Shown: piece after piece, positions 57,136 to 64,000 of the stretch
Numbering within the stretch: position 1 is the first letter of the stretch
Layout of the letters: each line of letters opens with the position of its first letter
From: Halomonas fontilapidosi
GTDB lineage: Bacteria; Pseudomonadota; Gammaproteobacteria; Pseudomonadales; Halomonadaceae
Direction of reading: 5' to 3'
Assembly: GCF_014192285.1 (NCBI RefSeq)
Contig: NZ_JACHXQ010000001.1
Coordinates: 186,001-250,000, forward strand
Length of the DNA: 64,000 nucleotides
Position numbers and translations under genes: made by a program
Notes under the pieces: model-generated
The model's database searches: none
Told to the model about the DNA's origin: nothing
Seen by the model: the letters and a program-made list of their open reading frames with translations, nothing else

Positions 57136-57212
57136 CGGAGCGTGGCGCAGCTTGGTAGCGCGTTGCAATGGGGTTGCAAAGGTCGCAGGTTCGAATCCTG
57201 TCGCTCCGACCA
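57136..57212 (+). tRNA. tRNA-Pro(GGG)
   Basis: A 77-nt cloverleaf. The acceptor stem CGGAGCG pairs with CGCTCCG, the D arm is GCGCAGCTTGGTAGCGC, the anticodon stem TTGCA/TGCAA encloses the loop ATGGGGT with anticodon GGG, the T arm contains GGTTCGAATCC, and CCA is encoded. Minus-strand reading of this gene gives the familiar spurious [10 protein letters not shown] peptide. The accessory island begins at its 3' end. Confidence 0.97.
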
Positions 57213-57226
57213 GAAATATCAAGAGA

Positions 57227-57264
57227 AACCGCCACTTACGGGTCATGCCGGGTGGCGGTTTTTT
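57227..57264 (+). terminator. Terminator of tRNA-Pro
   Basis: AACCGCCAC and GTGGCGGTT pair around a 16-nt loop, followed directly by TTTT. Confidence 0.85.
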
Positions 57265-57277
57265 GTTGTCGCTCCCG

Positions 57278-57299
57278 TGGGTTCCATATGGGTTCCATG
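57278..57299 (+). repeat. Tandem 11-bp repeat TGGGTTCCAT, possible integrase arm site
   Basis: TGGGTTCCATA is followed immediately by TGGGTTCCATG. It lies 66 bp from the tRNA 3' end, where arm-type sites of a tRNA-specific integrase would be expected. Confidence 0.5.
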
Positions 57300-57834
57300 A
57301 GAGAGCAACAACAAAACACGATGGTCTAGCCAAGGTGTTGGCAATTGCCGAACCGGCGCACTCAAACCCAGCGACCGGACGACTCGGAGGCCGAAGCATA
57401 CCAAAGCACATCCGGCTGCCGGACGTGTGCCGCAGCATAAAGCCTATTTTACGACTGGCGCAGTCCATGGCCAGCGCTCCCATCAACCGGGCGTCCAGCG
57501 ACACTCTCCAGCGCCAGCCCATGAATAACACAGCACAATGGCGCCGCGTCGCAGTTTAGCCGAGCGGGGTTATCGCTTGGCATCCTCACGGGTTAGCTGC
57601 TGCGGTGTATATTCCAATGCCGTGTCCATACTCGCCGCTTTGTCCTACCCTTAATTGCGACAACAGTGGCAGACCTTCAGCCGCGGGGCGTCGCTATAGT
57701 CGGTCAGGCTGCACATAGGTAGGTGCAGCGACGTATACGTTCGAAGCACTGCCGTTCCAAGTTCAGTGGCACTGTCGTTATACCTCGCAAGCGCTGCCCG
57801 GCAACCTGTTCCCACTCCTGATCTCGGGGTTTTG

Positions 57835-58140
57835 ATGAAACGACCGTTAGCTTCTCTCGTACTTGCCATTGGTTTGTCAGGCACTGCTCAGGCCGAGACC
57901 CCGGAAATCACCGAGGAACATTGCGTGGCACTACACCGGTACGCCGAGAACGTCATGCGCGTTCGACAGTTTGAATTTCCCCTTCCGAGGGTCATAGAGC
58001 TCGCGGAAGGAAACTTGCTCAGGGAACTGATAGCCCGTGCGGCGTACCAGCGACCTCGCTACACCAGTACGGAGTCTCAGGAGCTCGCGATCCAGGAGTT
58101 CGCCAACGAGGCATATATGGATTGCATCGACCGAATGTAA
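57835..58140 (+). CDS. Small secreted protein of unknown function
   Basis: A 101-aa protein beginning with a signal peptide (MKRPLASLVLAIGLSGTAQA) with an AQA cleavage site. The mature part has two cysteines (EEHCVALH and MDCIDRM) that could form a disulfide. I do not recognise the family. It is the first island gene after the tRNA, and is not obviously in an operon. Confidence 0.65.
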   Translation: MKRPLASLVLAIGLSGTAQAETPEITEEHCVALHRYAENVMRVRQFEFPLPRVIELAEGNLLRELIARAAYQRPRYTSTESQELAIQEFANEAYMDCIDRM

Positions 58141-58272
58141 CCTCCCGAACCAGTCCCCCTGCAGCCAGAGGGTACTCGCCTCGATTCATGCTTGGATGAA
58201 GCCCAGCCAGGCTATGAAAAACACCGCTTCACCAGCAGGGTAAATCGCTTAGCCAGGCGGGGTCATCCAATG

Positions 58273-58293
58273 AAAAAGGCCCCGAAGGGCCTT
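58273..58293 (-). terminator. Intrinsic terminator with UUCG loop after the coiled-coil gene
   Basis: AAGGCCC and GGGCCTT flank a TTCG tetraloop on the minus strand, followed by TTTTT. It lies about 105 bp after the stop of the gene at 58399. Confidence 0.85.
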
Positions 58294-58398
58294 GAGTGCT
58301 GGCGCCCCGCGGAGGGAGCCAAACGGGTTGCCAGCGGCGGGCGTTTTGCTACGGGTCCCCTTGGCACTTGGCCCGCGATACCAGGGGTGGAGGCACCG

Positions 58399-59415
58399 TT
58401 AGACCCTGAGGGGCCAACGCAGCTTGTGATGCTTCAACAGCGGCCCGGTAATCTCGAGCTGATCCGTACCGAGGATATCGGGGGCGTACCCGTAGGCGTT
58501 CCGGTGCGCCCGGCGGAAAGCGCTCCGCGAGTGGCGCAGCCGGTCCATAAGGCCGGCCAGCTCGTCCCCTTCCAGCAGCTCTACCAGCCGGCGCTCGGCT
58601 TCCGACCACTCGGCGTGGCAGACATCGGCCTCGACTTCGCACCTAGCCTGTTCGAGGTGGTCGATACATGCGGCCAGCACTTCCGCTTTTCGCTCCAGCC
58701 CACGACGGGCTGCATCGCCCAGCTTGAGCAACTCCCCGGGACCTGCCGCCTGCTGGCGGGCCTTGGCCAGGCCGGTGGCGGCTGCCCGCTGTTCGGCTTC
58801 ATCGACCTGCCCTAGGGCCTCAGCGGCGGCCAGCTCGTCGACCCGATGCTGGGCGGCCTCCAGCTCGGCAGCGGCGGCCTCGGTGTCGGTGTCGCTCGCC
58901 TCCAGCTCGGCAAGGGCCTGATTGACGCGATCCAACTCGGCACGCTGCCCGACAATGGCATCCCCCAGGGCGGCTAGCCCCTTCCGGGTAGTCGGCACCC
59001 CGTGGCCCGCGGCATTGATCTCCGCCAGCTCCTCCTCCAGGGCGGCATTTTCTTCCAACTCCGACTGCCACTCCTCCGACAGCTCCGCAACGTTGGCGGT
59101 GGCACTCTCCAGGCTGTCCCGGCAGCCGTTGAAATAGGCATCCCGGTCGACCCCCAGGGTATCGCGGCTTCGAGGCGTGCGGCGTTCGGCAGATGCGCGG
59201 ACCTCCTCCACCCCGGGGACGGTGCCCCATTGCTCGGAGGGTGCGAAGGCCCGCCACAGCCTCTCGGCGGCGTCGCGCTCCACGTCTTCAGCGCGTACCA
59301 GCCGGTCGCGGGTGTTGGAGTCTCGCAACATAGCCAGGCGGTTGGTGACGGCTTCGCGTCGTGCGACCTGACGAGTTATCGTCGCGGCCAAGTTGGCGGC
59401 GTTGGTGGTGGTCAT
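58399..59415 (-). CDS. Coiled-coil protein of unknown function (island)
   Basis: A 338-aa, mostly helical protein rich in Ala, Glu, Leu and Arg. A long heptad-like region (about residues 100-270) includes EEWQSELEENAALEEELAEIN and AAAAELEAAQHRVDELAAAEAL. No enzymatic motif or transmembrane segment is seen. Its ATG overlaps the stop of the upstream 54-aa gene (ATGA), so the two are coupled. It could be a phage-type structural or scaffold protein, but nothing proves this. Confidence 0.65.
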   Translation of the reverse strand: MTTTNAANLAATITRQVARREAVTNRLAMLRDSNTRDRLVRAEDVERDAAERLWRAFAPSEQWGTVPGVEEVRASAERRTPRSRDTLGVDRDAYFNGCRDSLESATANVAELSEEWQSELEENAALEEELAEINAAGHGVPTTRKGLAALGDAIVGQRAELDRVNQALAELEASDTDTEAAAAELEAAQHRVDELAAAEALGQVDEAEQRAAATGLAKARQQAAGPGELLKLGDAARRGLERKAEVLAACIDHLEQARCEVEADVCHAEWSEAERRLVELLEGDELAGLMDRLRHSRSAFRRAHRNAYGYAPDILGTDQLEITGPLLKHHKLRWPLRV

Positions 59416-59576
59416 GCGGTGTCCCCTTTCAGGTTTCGGATCTCTCGCAGCATCAACAGCAGCCCGGCAGCGTGGGCGTCGCCGTGGTCTGCCAAGTCGC
59501 GCAATAAGAGCCAGTATTCGGCTTCATCTCGGCGGGTTGGACGCTGCTGTCTGCCTCGGCGGCGATGCTCTGACAT
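59412..59576 (-). CDS. 54-aa protein coupled to the coiled-coil gene
   Basis: This short gene (MSEHRRRGRQQRPTRRDEAE at its start) is below the usual ORF cutoff. It has GGGGGA upstream of its ATG and overlaps the next gene by ATGA, both signs of a real gene. The N-terminus is strongly basic, and the rest (YWLLLRDLADHGDAHAAGLLLMLREIRNLK) is an amphipathic helix. Function unknown; a small DNA-binding or partner protein is possible. Confidence 0.6.
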   Translation of the reverse strand: MSEHRRRGRQQRPTRRDEAEYWLLLRDLADHGDAHAAGLLLMLREIRNLKGDTA

Positions 59577-59791
59577 AGCTGATTCCCCCTGATTTAGCCT
59601 TATCGTATCCGCGCGCGGTGACGTGCGCGTAAGAGGTCGGCAATGGCTCGGCGCCGGTTAGGTGGTCTCGCCTAGCGGAGGAGTCCATAGCCCGGCGGGG
59701 TGTAGCCTGTGTGCTGGGGTCATCCGGTTTGCGGGATCTCCAGGGGGCAAACTACGTTTGAATGACCACTAAGGGACTCGAGGGGGCGGGA

Positions 59792-60109
59792 ATGAAAATA
59801 ACGGCGGCTGCTGTCTTATCGGTGACGCTGGGGCTGGCCACAGCTTCGGCTATCGCTCAGGACGTCAGACACATGAAAAACGACTTCATCGGATGCAAGA
59901 CGAAGGGCCTCTATGGCGACTCACTCCAGATGATGAAACAGCGCGATTGGGTGGCCGTGTCACGGTTGATCCTTTCCGGTCAGTGCGTTGAGCTCAGCAA
60001 AGGAGCTCCGGTATATCGGACAGGCGCCAGTATCACCGGGCTGGTCAAGATCCGCGCCCGTGGTCAGACCTCGGAATGGTGGACGGGGGCGGAACAAGTG
60101 ACCAACTAG
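59792..60109 (+). CDS. Small secreted protein of unknown function
   Basis: A 105-aa protein with a signal peptide (MKITAAAVLSVTLGLATASAIAQ). The mature region has two cysteines (FIGCKTKG and SGQCVELS) and a beta-rich, SH3-like run (GAPVYRTGASITGLVKIRARG). The start at 59792 follows GAGGGGG. Its stop overlaps that of the convergent gene at 60106 through a shared CTAG. Confidence 0.65.
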   Translation: MKITAAAVLSVTLGLATASAIAQDVRHMKNDFIGCKTKGLYGDSLQMMKQRDWVAVSRLILSGQCVELSKGAPVYRTGASITGLVKIRARGQTSEWWTGAEQVTN

Positions 60110-60330
60110 CCCGACATCCGGGGCACGGGTGCCCCAATGTCATCGGCCGGGGTGATCCTCACCCCAGCCACCATCTCTGGTTTGCCCAGCGCCAGCCAGG
60201 TAGCCCGCGGCAGGGTGACAGCCTCCAGACGGCGGCCGTGCTCACGCTCGTATCGCTCGGCATAGCCCGCCAGGGTTTGTATCAAGTCGGCAGCCTCGAT
60301 GGAGGCGGTTGTGCTGTGGCGGTCGGTCAT
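60106..60330 (-). CDS. Small protein of unknown function (74 aa)
   Basis: A soluble protein (MTDRHSTTASIEAADLIQTL at its start) with no hydrophobic segment. A strong GGAGGA lies upstream of the ATG. It is convergent with, and shares its stop bases with, the gene at 59792. I do not recognise it; similar short proteins are common on phage-like elements. Confidence 0.55.
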   Translation of the reverse strand: MTDRHSTTASIEAADLIQTLAGYAERYEREHGRRLEAVTLPRATWLALGKPEMVAGVRITPADDIGAPVPRMSG

Positions 60331-60814
60331 CGGGTATTCCTCCGGTCAGGTCATGACGAATATCGCTCGTCTTCGCCAGGTATCGCACAACCGCGAAGCC
60401 CGGGGAACCCCTGCACTTCGAAAGACGCGGGGCAACCGCTGGTTGACCGGGTAAGACATTGAGTCCCGGGTTTTCCACGATTCGGAGCGTGTCAGAGTCA
60501 ACCGTCGGTTGACTGCTGAATCCCGGAAAAACCAAGATTCGGCACCTAGCGCTGTAAACTTAAGGACGATCTCGGAGTAAACTCCGAAAAAATCCCAAAC
60601 TCTCGAGCACCGCGCTCAGCGCCACTCTCGGTACCTTTGTAGTCTAGAAAGGACCCGCGACATAGGGCAAGGTTCGGAAAAAGCTGGGTACATGCTCTAT
60701 GTCATGGCTAGAAGAAAGTACTTAGCTAGTCTGTTAAAATGGATCAAATGCTAATTATTACGCTTCATGAAGGAAAACAACATAATGAAGAATTTTATCC
60801 ACAGGGAGACAGCT
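60331..60814. other. 484-bp intergenic region with palindromes and direct repeats
   Basis: No convincing gene is seen here. It holds the palindrome GTCAACCGTCGGTTGAC (60497-60513), the related imperfect palindrome GGCAACCGCTGGTTGACC (60431-60448), a direct repeat pair (60461-60486 and 60518-60543) and a CGGAGTAAACTCCG palindrome (60573-60586). These look like operators of the divergent genes. Toward 60814 the base composition turns AT-rich. Confidence 0.55.
60431..60543. repeat. Operator-like palindromes interleaved with a 26-bp direct repeat
   Basis: Order: imperfect palindrome 60431-60448, repeat copy 1 (GAGTCCCGG...CGATTCGGA) 60461-60486, perfect palindrome 60497-60513, repeat copy 2 (GAATCCCGG...AGATTCGGC) 60518-60543. 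The two unit pairs are about 57-66 bp apart, so a composite unit appears duplicated. Confidence 0.6.
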
Positions 60815-62962
60815 ATGCCATTCGGAGCTCACACTACAGGTAGGTCAGAACAGGAAGTGTTCAATGAACTCCAACAATTATGCTCATCAAGTGGCTATAT
60901 ATATGCAATATGTCATATAGCAATCAGGGATTCCTTCTTTGCTCATGATTCAAAAATATTGTCTGAACAGCTTTCCCAAAGAGATCCTCAAAATAACCTA
61001 ATCCGGACAGAGATCTCCACTCTTATAGGCTTGGCCATTAAGACTGATTTAAATTTAACCCCCCCGGGACAGGGATTAACCAAACACTACGTAGAAGAAT
61101 CCGAAAGACTACTAAAAGAGCTCCACCAAACATTATCCTACGCTTTCTTTGAATCCCTTAGCACTGATGGTAACAAAACAAATCCTTTCACCAAAGCTGA
61201 AGTAATGAGGGAGCCGATATTCTACGGCCCCGAGTCCGCCTATATCTTCCAGTACAGAGAACTAGCCCCATTAAAATATTCGAATGATAATGGATGGCTA
61301 GTCAGCAACAAAGGCTTTTCAATAAACGAGGCAAAATCCGTTATTGATGGCGTAATTCAGATACAAAACCACAAAGTTTCCGAGGCTAAAGCCAAGGATA
61401 AATATACTGAGCTAGATTCACTTAATGCTCTTTGTGTTAATACGCACGAAATATCAGCACTTGTAGACCTACCACTATCTAGAGTAGAAAACGTATTGGA
61501 GTGCTTCTCAACTACGGAGAAGGAAAACAATAACAACTTTAACTCATTAAATGATTTCAACATCTACAATGCCAAGCCTGCTATAAAGATTTCTGACGAT
61601 AACTATCTCATCCCCCAGCAGTATAGCCTAGCCGAAGCTTTGTATGAGTCTCCTTTTTTCTGGATGGCTGAGGACTCGAGTTACTGCGGGAAGGCATCAA
61701 AAAACAGAGGCGAATTCACAGAAAAATTTTGCTCAGATCGATTAAAGAGGGTTTTCGGATCAAATAGCGTAAAAGAAAATATTGACTTATTCAAAGGAAA
61801 CAAAAAGGTCGGTGAAATCGATGTATTAGCCACATTTGGTGACAGAGCAATAATAGTACAGGCAAAATCAAAAAGGTTAACTATAGAGTCAAGAAAGGGT
61901 AACGATGGCCAGCTAAGAGAAGACTTCAAAAAAAGCATTCAAGGTGCTTATGACCAAGGCTTAATTTGTGCAACGCAGATCCAAGATCCTGACACGAAAC
62001 TAAAAGACTCAACGGGTCGTGAGATAAAAGCACAGAAACACTACAAAGAAATTTACATCTTATGCTTGGTTTCAGACCATTACCCAGCACTGACATTTCA
62101 GTCCAGAAACTTTCTTAATTATCAAACAACAAACAACATTCTTCCGCCTATTGCATCTGACATATTCTTGCTGGACACATTAACTGAGTTCCTTAATACG
62201 CCGCTATATTTTCTCAGCTACTTAAACAGAAGGACTTACTATTCAGAAAAGTTCTTAGCCACTCATGAGATTACTATTCTGGCGGCACATATTAAAAGAA
62301 ACCTATGGATTGACGAGGGAGTTAACTTAGTTAGTTTCGACGACTCGGTTTCATTTGACCTTGATATTGCCATGGCTGTTAGGCGCGATGGATTACCCGG
62401 AAAACCCACACCTGAAGGCATTCTTACAAGACTCAGGGACACATATATAGGAAAAATAATAAAACAGATAGAAGACTCTAGATCCCCTAGCACTTTGGAC
62501 TTTGGCTTTCTTCTTCTTCAACTAAGTGAAAGCACGGTAACTCAGCTCAGCAGAAACCTTATAGTTCTACTTGAGAAAAGCAGGCGCGACCATAAGCCTC
62601 ATGATTTAACAATGCTCTTCAATGATGGGAACGATGGATTAACCATTCACGTAACTCAAAAAAATCCAACAGAATCCACTGGAAAACTAAAGGACCACTG
62701 CGTAAGCAGAAAATACATACACCGCGCAAAGAGATGGTACGGGATCTGTATAGACCCAGCGTCTCAAGAAGTTAAATATGGGATCACACTAGATTTTCCT
62801 TGGGAACACAATCCAGATCTTGAAGATTTAACATCTGACATGTCAGAAGCTATCCCTATTAACCAGGCCTACCAGAAAATTAAAAAGATCAAGAAAACCG
62901 GCAGAAATGAACCATGCCCTTGTGGCAGTGGAAAGAAATATAAAAAATGCTGCCTTAAATAA
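60815..62962 (+). CDS. AT-rich PD-(D/E)XK-like / SEC-C protein, candidate defence nuclease
   Basis: A 715-aa protein. The start at 60815 is preferred because GGGAG lies 6 nt upstream; in-frame ATGs at 60785 and 60767 are alternatives. Around residues 299-352 is a nuclease-like core: GEFTE, then VGEIDVLA with an Asp at about 336, then IIVQAKSK, a QxK version of the PD-(D/E)XK site. The last 17 residues, EPCPCGSGKKYKKCC, form a SEC-C zinc motif. The rest is unrecognised. Codons are strongly AT-rich compared with all neighbours, indicating recent transfer. Roles in DNA or RNA cleavage are inferred. Confidence 0.72.
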   Translation: MPFGAHTTGRSEQEVFNELQQLCSSSGYIYAICHIAIRDSFFAHDSKILSEQLSQRDPQNNLIRTEISTLIGLAIKTDLNLTPPGQGLTKHYVEESERLLKELHQTLSYAFFESLSTDGNKTNPFTKAEVMREPIFYGPESAYIFQYRELAPLKYSNDNGWLVSNKGFSINEAKSVIDGVIQIQNHKVSEAKAKDKYTELDSLNALCVNTHEISALVDLPLSRVENVLECFSTTEKENNNNFNSLNDFNIYNAKPAIKISDDNYLIPQQYSLAEALYESPFFWMAEDSSYCGKASKNRGEFTEKFCSDRLKRVFGSNSVKENIDLFKGNKKVGEIDVLATFGDRAIIVQAKSKRLTIESRKGNDGQLREDFKKSIQGAYDQGLICATQIQDPDTKLKDSTGREIKAQKHYKEIYILCLVSDHYPALTFQSRNFLNYQTTNNILPPIASDIFLLDTLTEFLNTPLYFLSYLNRRTYYSEKFLATHEITILAAHIKRNLWIDEGVNLVSFDDSVSFDLDIAMAVRRDGLPGKPTPEGILTRLRDTYIGKIIKQIEDSRSPSTLDFGFLLLQLSESTVTQLSRNLIVLLEKSRRDHKPHDLTMLFNDGNDGLTIHVTQKNPTESTGKLKDHCVSRKYIHRAKRWYGICIDPASQEVKYGITLDFPWEHNPDLEDLTSDMSEAIPINQAYQKIKKIKKTGRNEPCPCGSGKKYKKCCLK

Positions 62963-63034
62963 TAATTGCTATGGCAAAGGGGCGGCCTCTATGCTGAGCA
63001 GCATGAGTTAGCTGAGCTTAGTTGCCGAGCCGAT

Positions 63035-63057
63035 TACCCGGCGGATTTCGCCGGGTA
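63035..63057. terminator. Hairpin after the nuclease-like gene
   Basis: TACCCGGCG and CGCCGGGTA pair around a 5-nt loop, 73 bp past the stop. No U-run follows. Confidence 0.4.
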
Positions 63058-63069
63058 TCCGCCGCCTAT

Positions 63070-63173
63070 CGTCCGAGAAACGTCCGACTATCGTCCGAGT
63101 TGTCCGGGATACGCTGTCTGCCGGGTTTGCCGCCCTCCCTATAGAGGGCGGCAACCCGGCGGCACCTCGGACG
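63070..63173. repeat. CGTCCGA iteron-like repeats
   Basis: CGTCCGA occurs at 63070, 63081 and 63092, in exact 11-bp steps, and once inverted (TCGGACG) at 63167-63173. Between them is a long hairpin (63120-63160). The cluster lies beyond the 3' end of the RepA-like helicase gene. Confidence 0.65.
63120..63160 (-). terminator. Long GC hairpin downstream of the helicase gene
   Basis: GCCGGGTT and GCCGCCCTC pair with GAGGGCGGC and AACCCGGC, leaving a single T bulge and a 6-nt loop. It could terminate the helicase transcript or be part of an origin with the flanking repeats. Confidence 0.5.
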
Positions 63174-63186
63174 GCATAACGGCAGG

Positions 63187-64000
63187 TCAGGGGGAGTGCA
63201 GCAAGTTCACCATTTCGCCGTCGTCTTCAACGAAGATCCACCCCAGCTTGGCTAAACTGTCCAAAGCCTCCGATACTCGGCGGCGGTCTACGCCTGCCTT
63301 GTCCAGTTCACGGCGCACCCCCTCCAATGCAATCCGGCAACCGCCCTCCCCGCTCTCACCGGCATCCGGGAAGGAGGCCAGACTCTCGAGGATATCCAAC
63401 ACGCGGCGGGGGTGCTTCCCCTTCGGCCGTTTCGGTGCCCCGGCCCGTGCTTCGGTCGGTACGGGTGCGCAGGACCATACCGGGTTCCCGTCATCGTCCG
63501 TCAAAGGCAGCTCGACAGGGGCCAGCCGGAAGGCCCGGCGGCCGGGCGTATCGGCATCCTTCATCTTAGTGGCCTCCAGGGTCACCGTGCCGCTGGGGTC
63601 CTTGGTTACCCGATATTCCGCATCCACGGCACCACGCAGCGCCGTCGATCCACGGGCGCCCCGTGCGGCGTCCTTGCCGCTGTGGTGGACCACCAGCACG
63701 GTTGCGTTCCAGCGGTGCCGCAAGGCGTCCAGGTTGGTGACGAAAGCCCCGATATCCGTGGCGCTGTTCTCGTCACCGCCAAAACAACGCGCCAGGGTGT
63801 CCACCACGATAAGGGCGGGGGTCTGCCCGGTCTCCGTAGCCAGGTCATCCACGACCCGTAACACCTCGGCGGCGCTTTCCTTGTCATCCAACGGGGCGGC
63901 CCGCTTCGATGCGTACAAGGGCACCCCCACCGTCAGGCTAGCCCCGCGGTGGAGCTCCCACGCCTTGAAGCGGCGGGAAAGCCCGTTGTGCCCCTCCCCG
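63187..64000 (-). CDS. RepA-like hexameric helicase / AAA ATPase (5' end outside window)
   Basis: The frame stays open to the right edge, so the N-terminus and Walker A are missing. Visible are GLSRRFKAWELHRGA, a Walker B strand LIVVDTLARCFGGDENSA and the VVHHSGKDAARGARGSTALRGAVD motif, all typical of RepA/AAA_25 phage and plasmid helicases. The C-terminal 60 residues look like a winged-helix DNA-binding tail. It probably unwinds the element's origin; iteron-like repeats lie just past its stop. Confidence 0.85.
   Translation of the reverse strand, partial: GEGHNGLSRRFKAWELHRGASLTVGVPLYASKRAAPLDDKESAAEVLRVVDDLATETGQTPALIVVDTLARCFGGDENSATDIGAFVTNLDALRHRWNATVLVVHHSGKDAARGARGSTALRGAVDAEYRVTKDPSGTVTLEATKMKDADTPGRRAFRLAPVELPLTDDDGNPVWSCAPVPTEARAGAPKRPKGKHPRRVLDILESLASFPDAGESGEGGCRIALEGVRRELDKAGVDRRRVSEALDSLAKLGWIFVEDDGEMVNLLHSP

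Larger units (their letters stand above)
57213..57834. other. Island-start spacer with possible att and arm sites
   Basis: This stretch between tRNA-Pro and the first island gene holds the tRNA terminator, an 11-bp direct repeat at 57278-57299 and a near-palindrome at about 57730. A 19-codon minus-strand ORF (57570-57629, MDTALEYTPQQLTREDAKR) may be a gene remnant, but cannot be called. I see no other coding sequence. Confidence 0.45.
57213..64000. mobile_element. tRNA-Pro-anchored genomic island (right end outside window)
   Basis: Right of the tRNA, core metabolism stops and the genes are small or unrecognised proteins, one very AT-rich nuclease-like gene and a phage/plasmid RepA-like helicase. 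tRNA 3' ends are common integration sites. No integrase is seen and the right border lies beyond 64000, so extent and type (phage satellite, ICE or plasmid-like) are open. Confidence 0.7.

Noticed and set aside
56962..57531. 189-aa minus-strand ORF with [10 protein letters not shown]
   Set aside because: This peptide comes from reading the tRNA-Pro gene backwards; it is a known annotation artefact.
57570..57629. 19-codon minus-strand ORF as an integrase remnant
   Set aside because: It is very short, preceded by an in-frame stop, and not alignable by eye to any integrase with confidence.

Overview
The window is a GC-rich chromosomal segment of a gammaproteobacterium, most likely a member of the Halomonadaceae. 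This rests on the class I PHA synthase with short phasin-like proteins, the thrS-infC-rpmI-rplT-pheS-pheT-ihfA block, a Pseudomonas-like aa3 oxidase cluster and the general protein character. The species is not determined. About the first 57 kb is ordinary core genome. The last 6.8 kb, right of a tRNA-Pro gene, is an accessory island.

Layout: 1-3.9 kb holds a partial TatD-type hydrolase, release factor 3 (prfC), a small HELVHH secreted protein and an SDR. 4.2-8.2 kb holds PHA synthase phaC, a DUF1269-like membrane protein and an erythromycin esterase-like protein. 8.2-14.6 kb holds an RND efflux pump with its adaptor, divergent from a RegB/RegA redox two-component system. 14.7-21 kb holds 3-hydroxybutyrate dehydrogenase, a HybE-like protein, an inositol-monophosphatase family enzyme, a glutaredoxin, a DUF1338-like protein, and the scoAB CoA-transferase divergent from a LysR regulator. 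21-25.4 kb holds an acyltransferase overlapping a LysM/M23-like lipoprotein, then a glycosyltransferase-PAP2-AlkB run preceded by a PHO-box array. 25.5-32 kb is the glycine cleavage locus (gcvT and an alanine/glycine symporter on one strand, gcvH-gcvP on the other). 32-35.8 kb holds a LysR regulator, ppnN, mioC-like flavodoxin and small membrane proteins. 35.8-43 kb is the translation block. 43-46.4 kb holds an OmpA-family lipoprotein, a DUF2489 protein and a DASS transporter. 46.5-54.6 kb is the aa3 cytochrome c oxidase cluster with heme A synthesis and assembly genes. 54.8-56.9 kb holds a convergent pair of related phasin-like genes and lrgAB.

Several loci serve one process, polyhydroxybutyrate turnover: phaC polymerises, the phasin-like proteins probably coat granules, BdhA oxidises released 3-hydroxybutyrate and ScoAB activates the acetoacetate. 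RegBA and the aa3 oxidase cluster are the respiratory theme. The PHO boxes upstream of the glycosyltransferase and PAP2 phosphatase suggest phosphate-starvation lipid remodelling.

The island from 57.2 kb to the window end carries two small secreted proteins, a coiled-coil protein translationally coupled to a 54-aa protein, a strikingly AT-rich gene for a PD-(D/E)XK-like/SEC-C protein (candidate defence nuclease) and, at the edge, a RepA-like helicase. Repeats that could be integrase arm sites, operators and iterons accompany them. No integrase lies inside the window, so the far end of the element is outside it.
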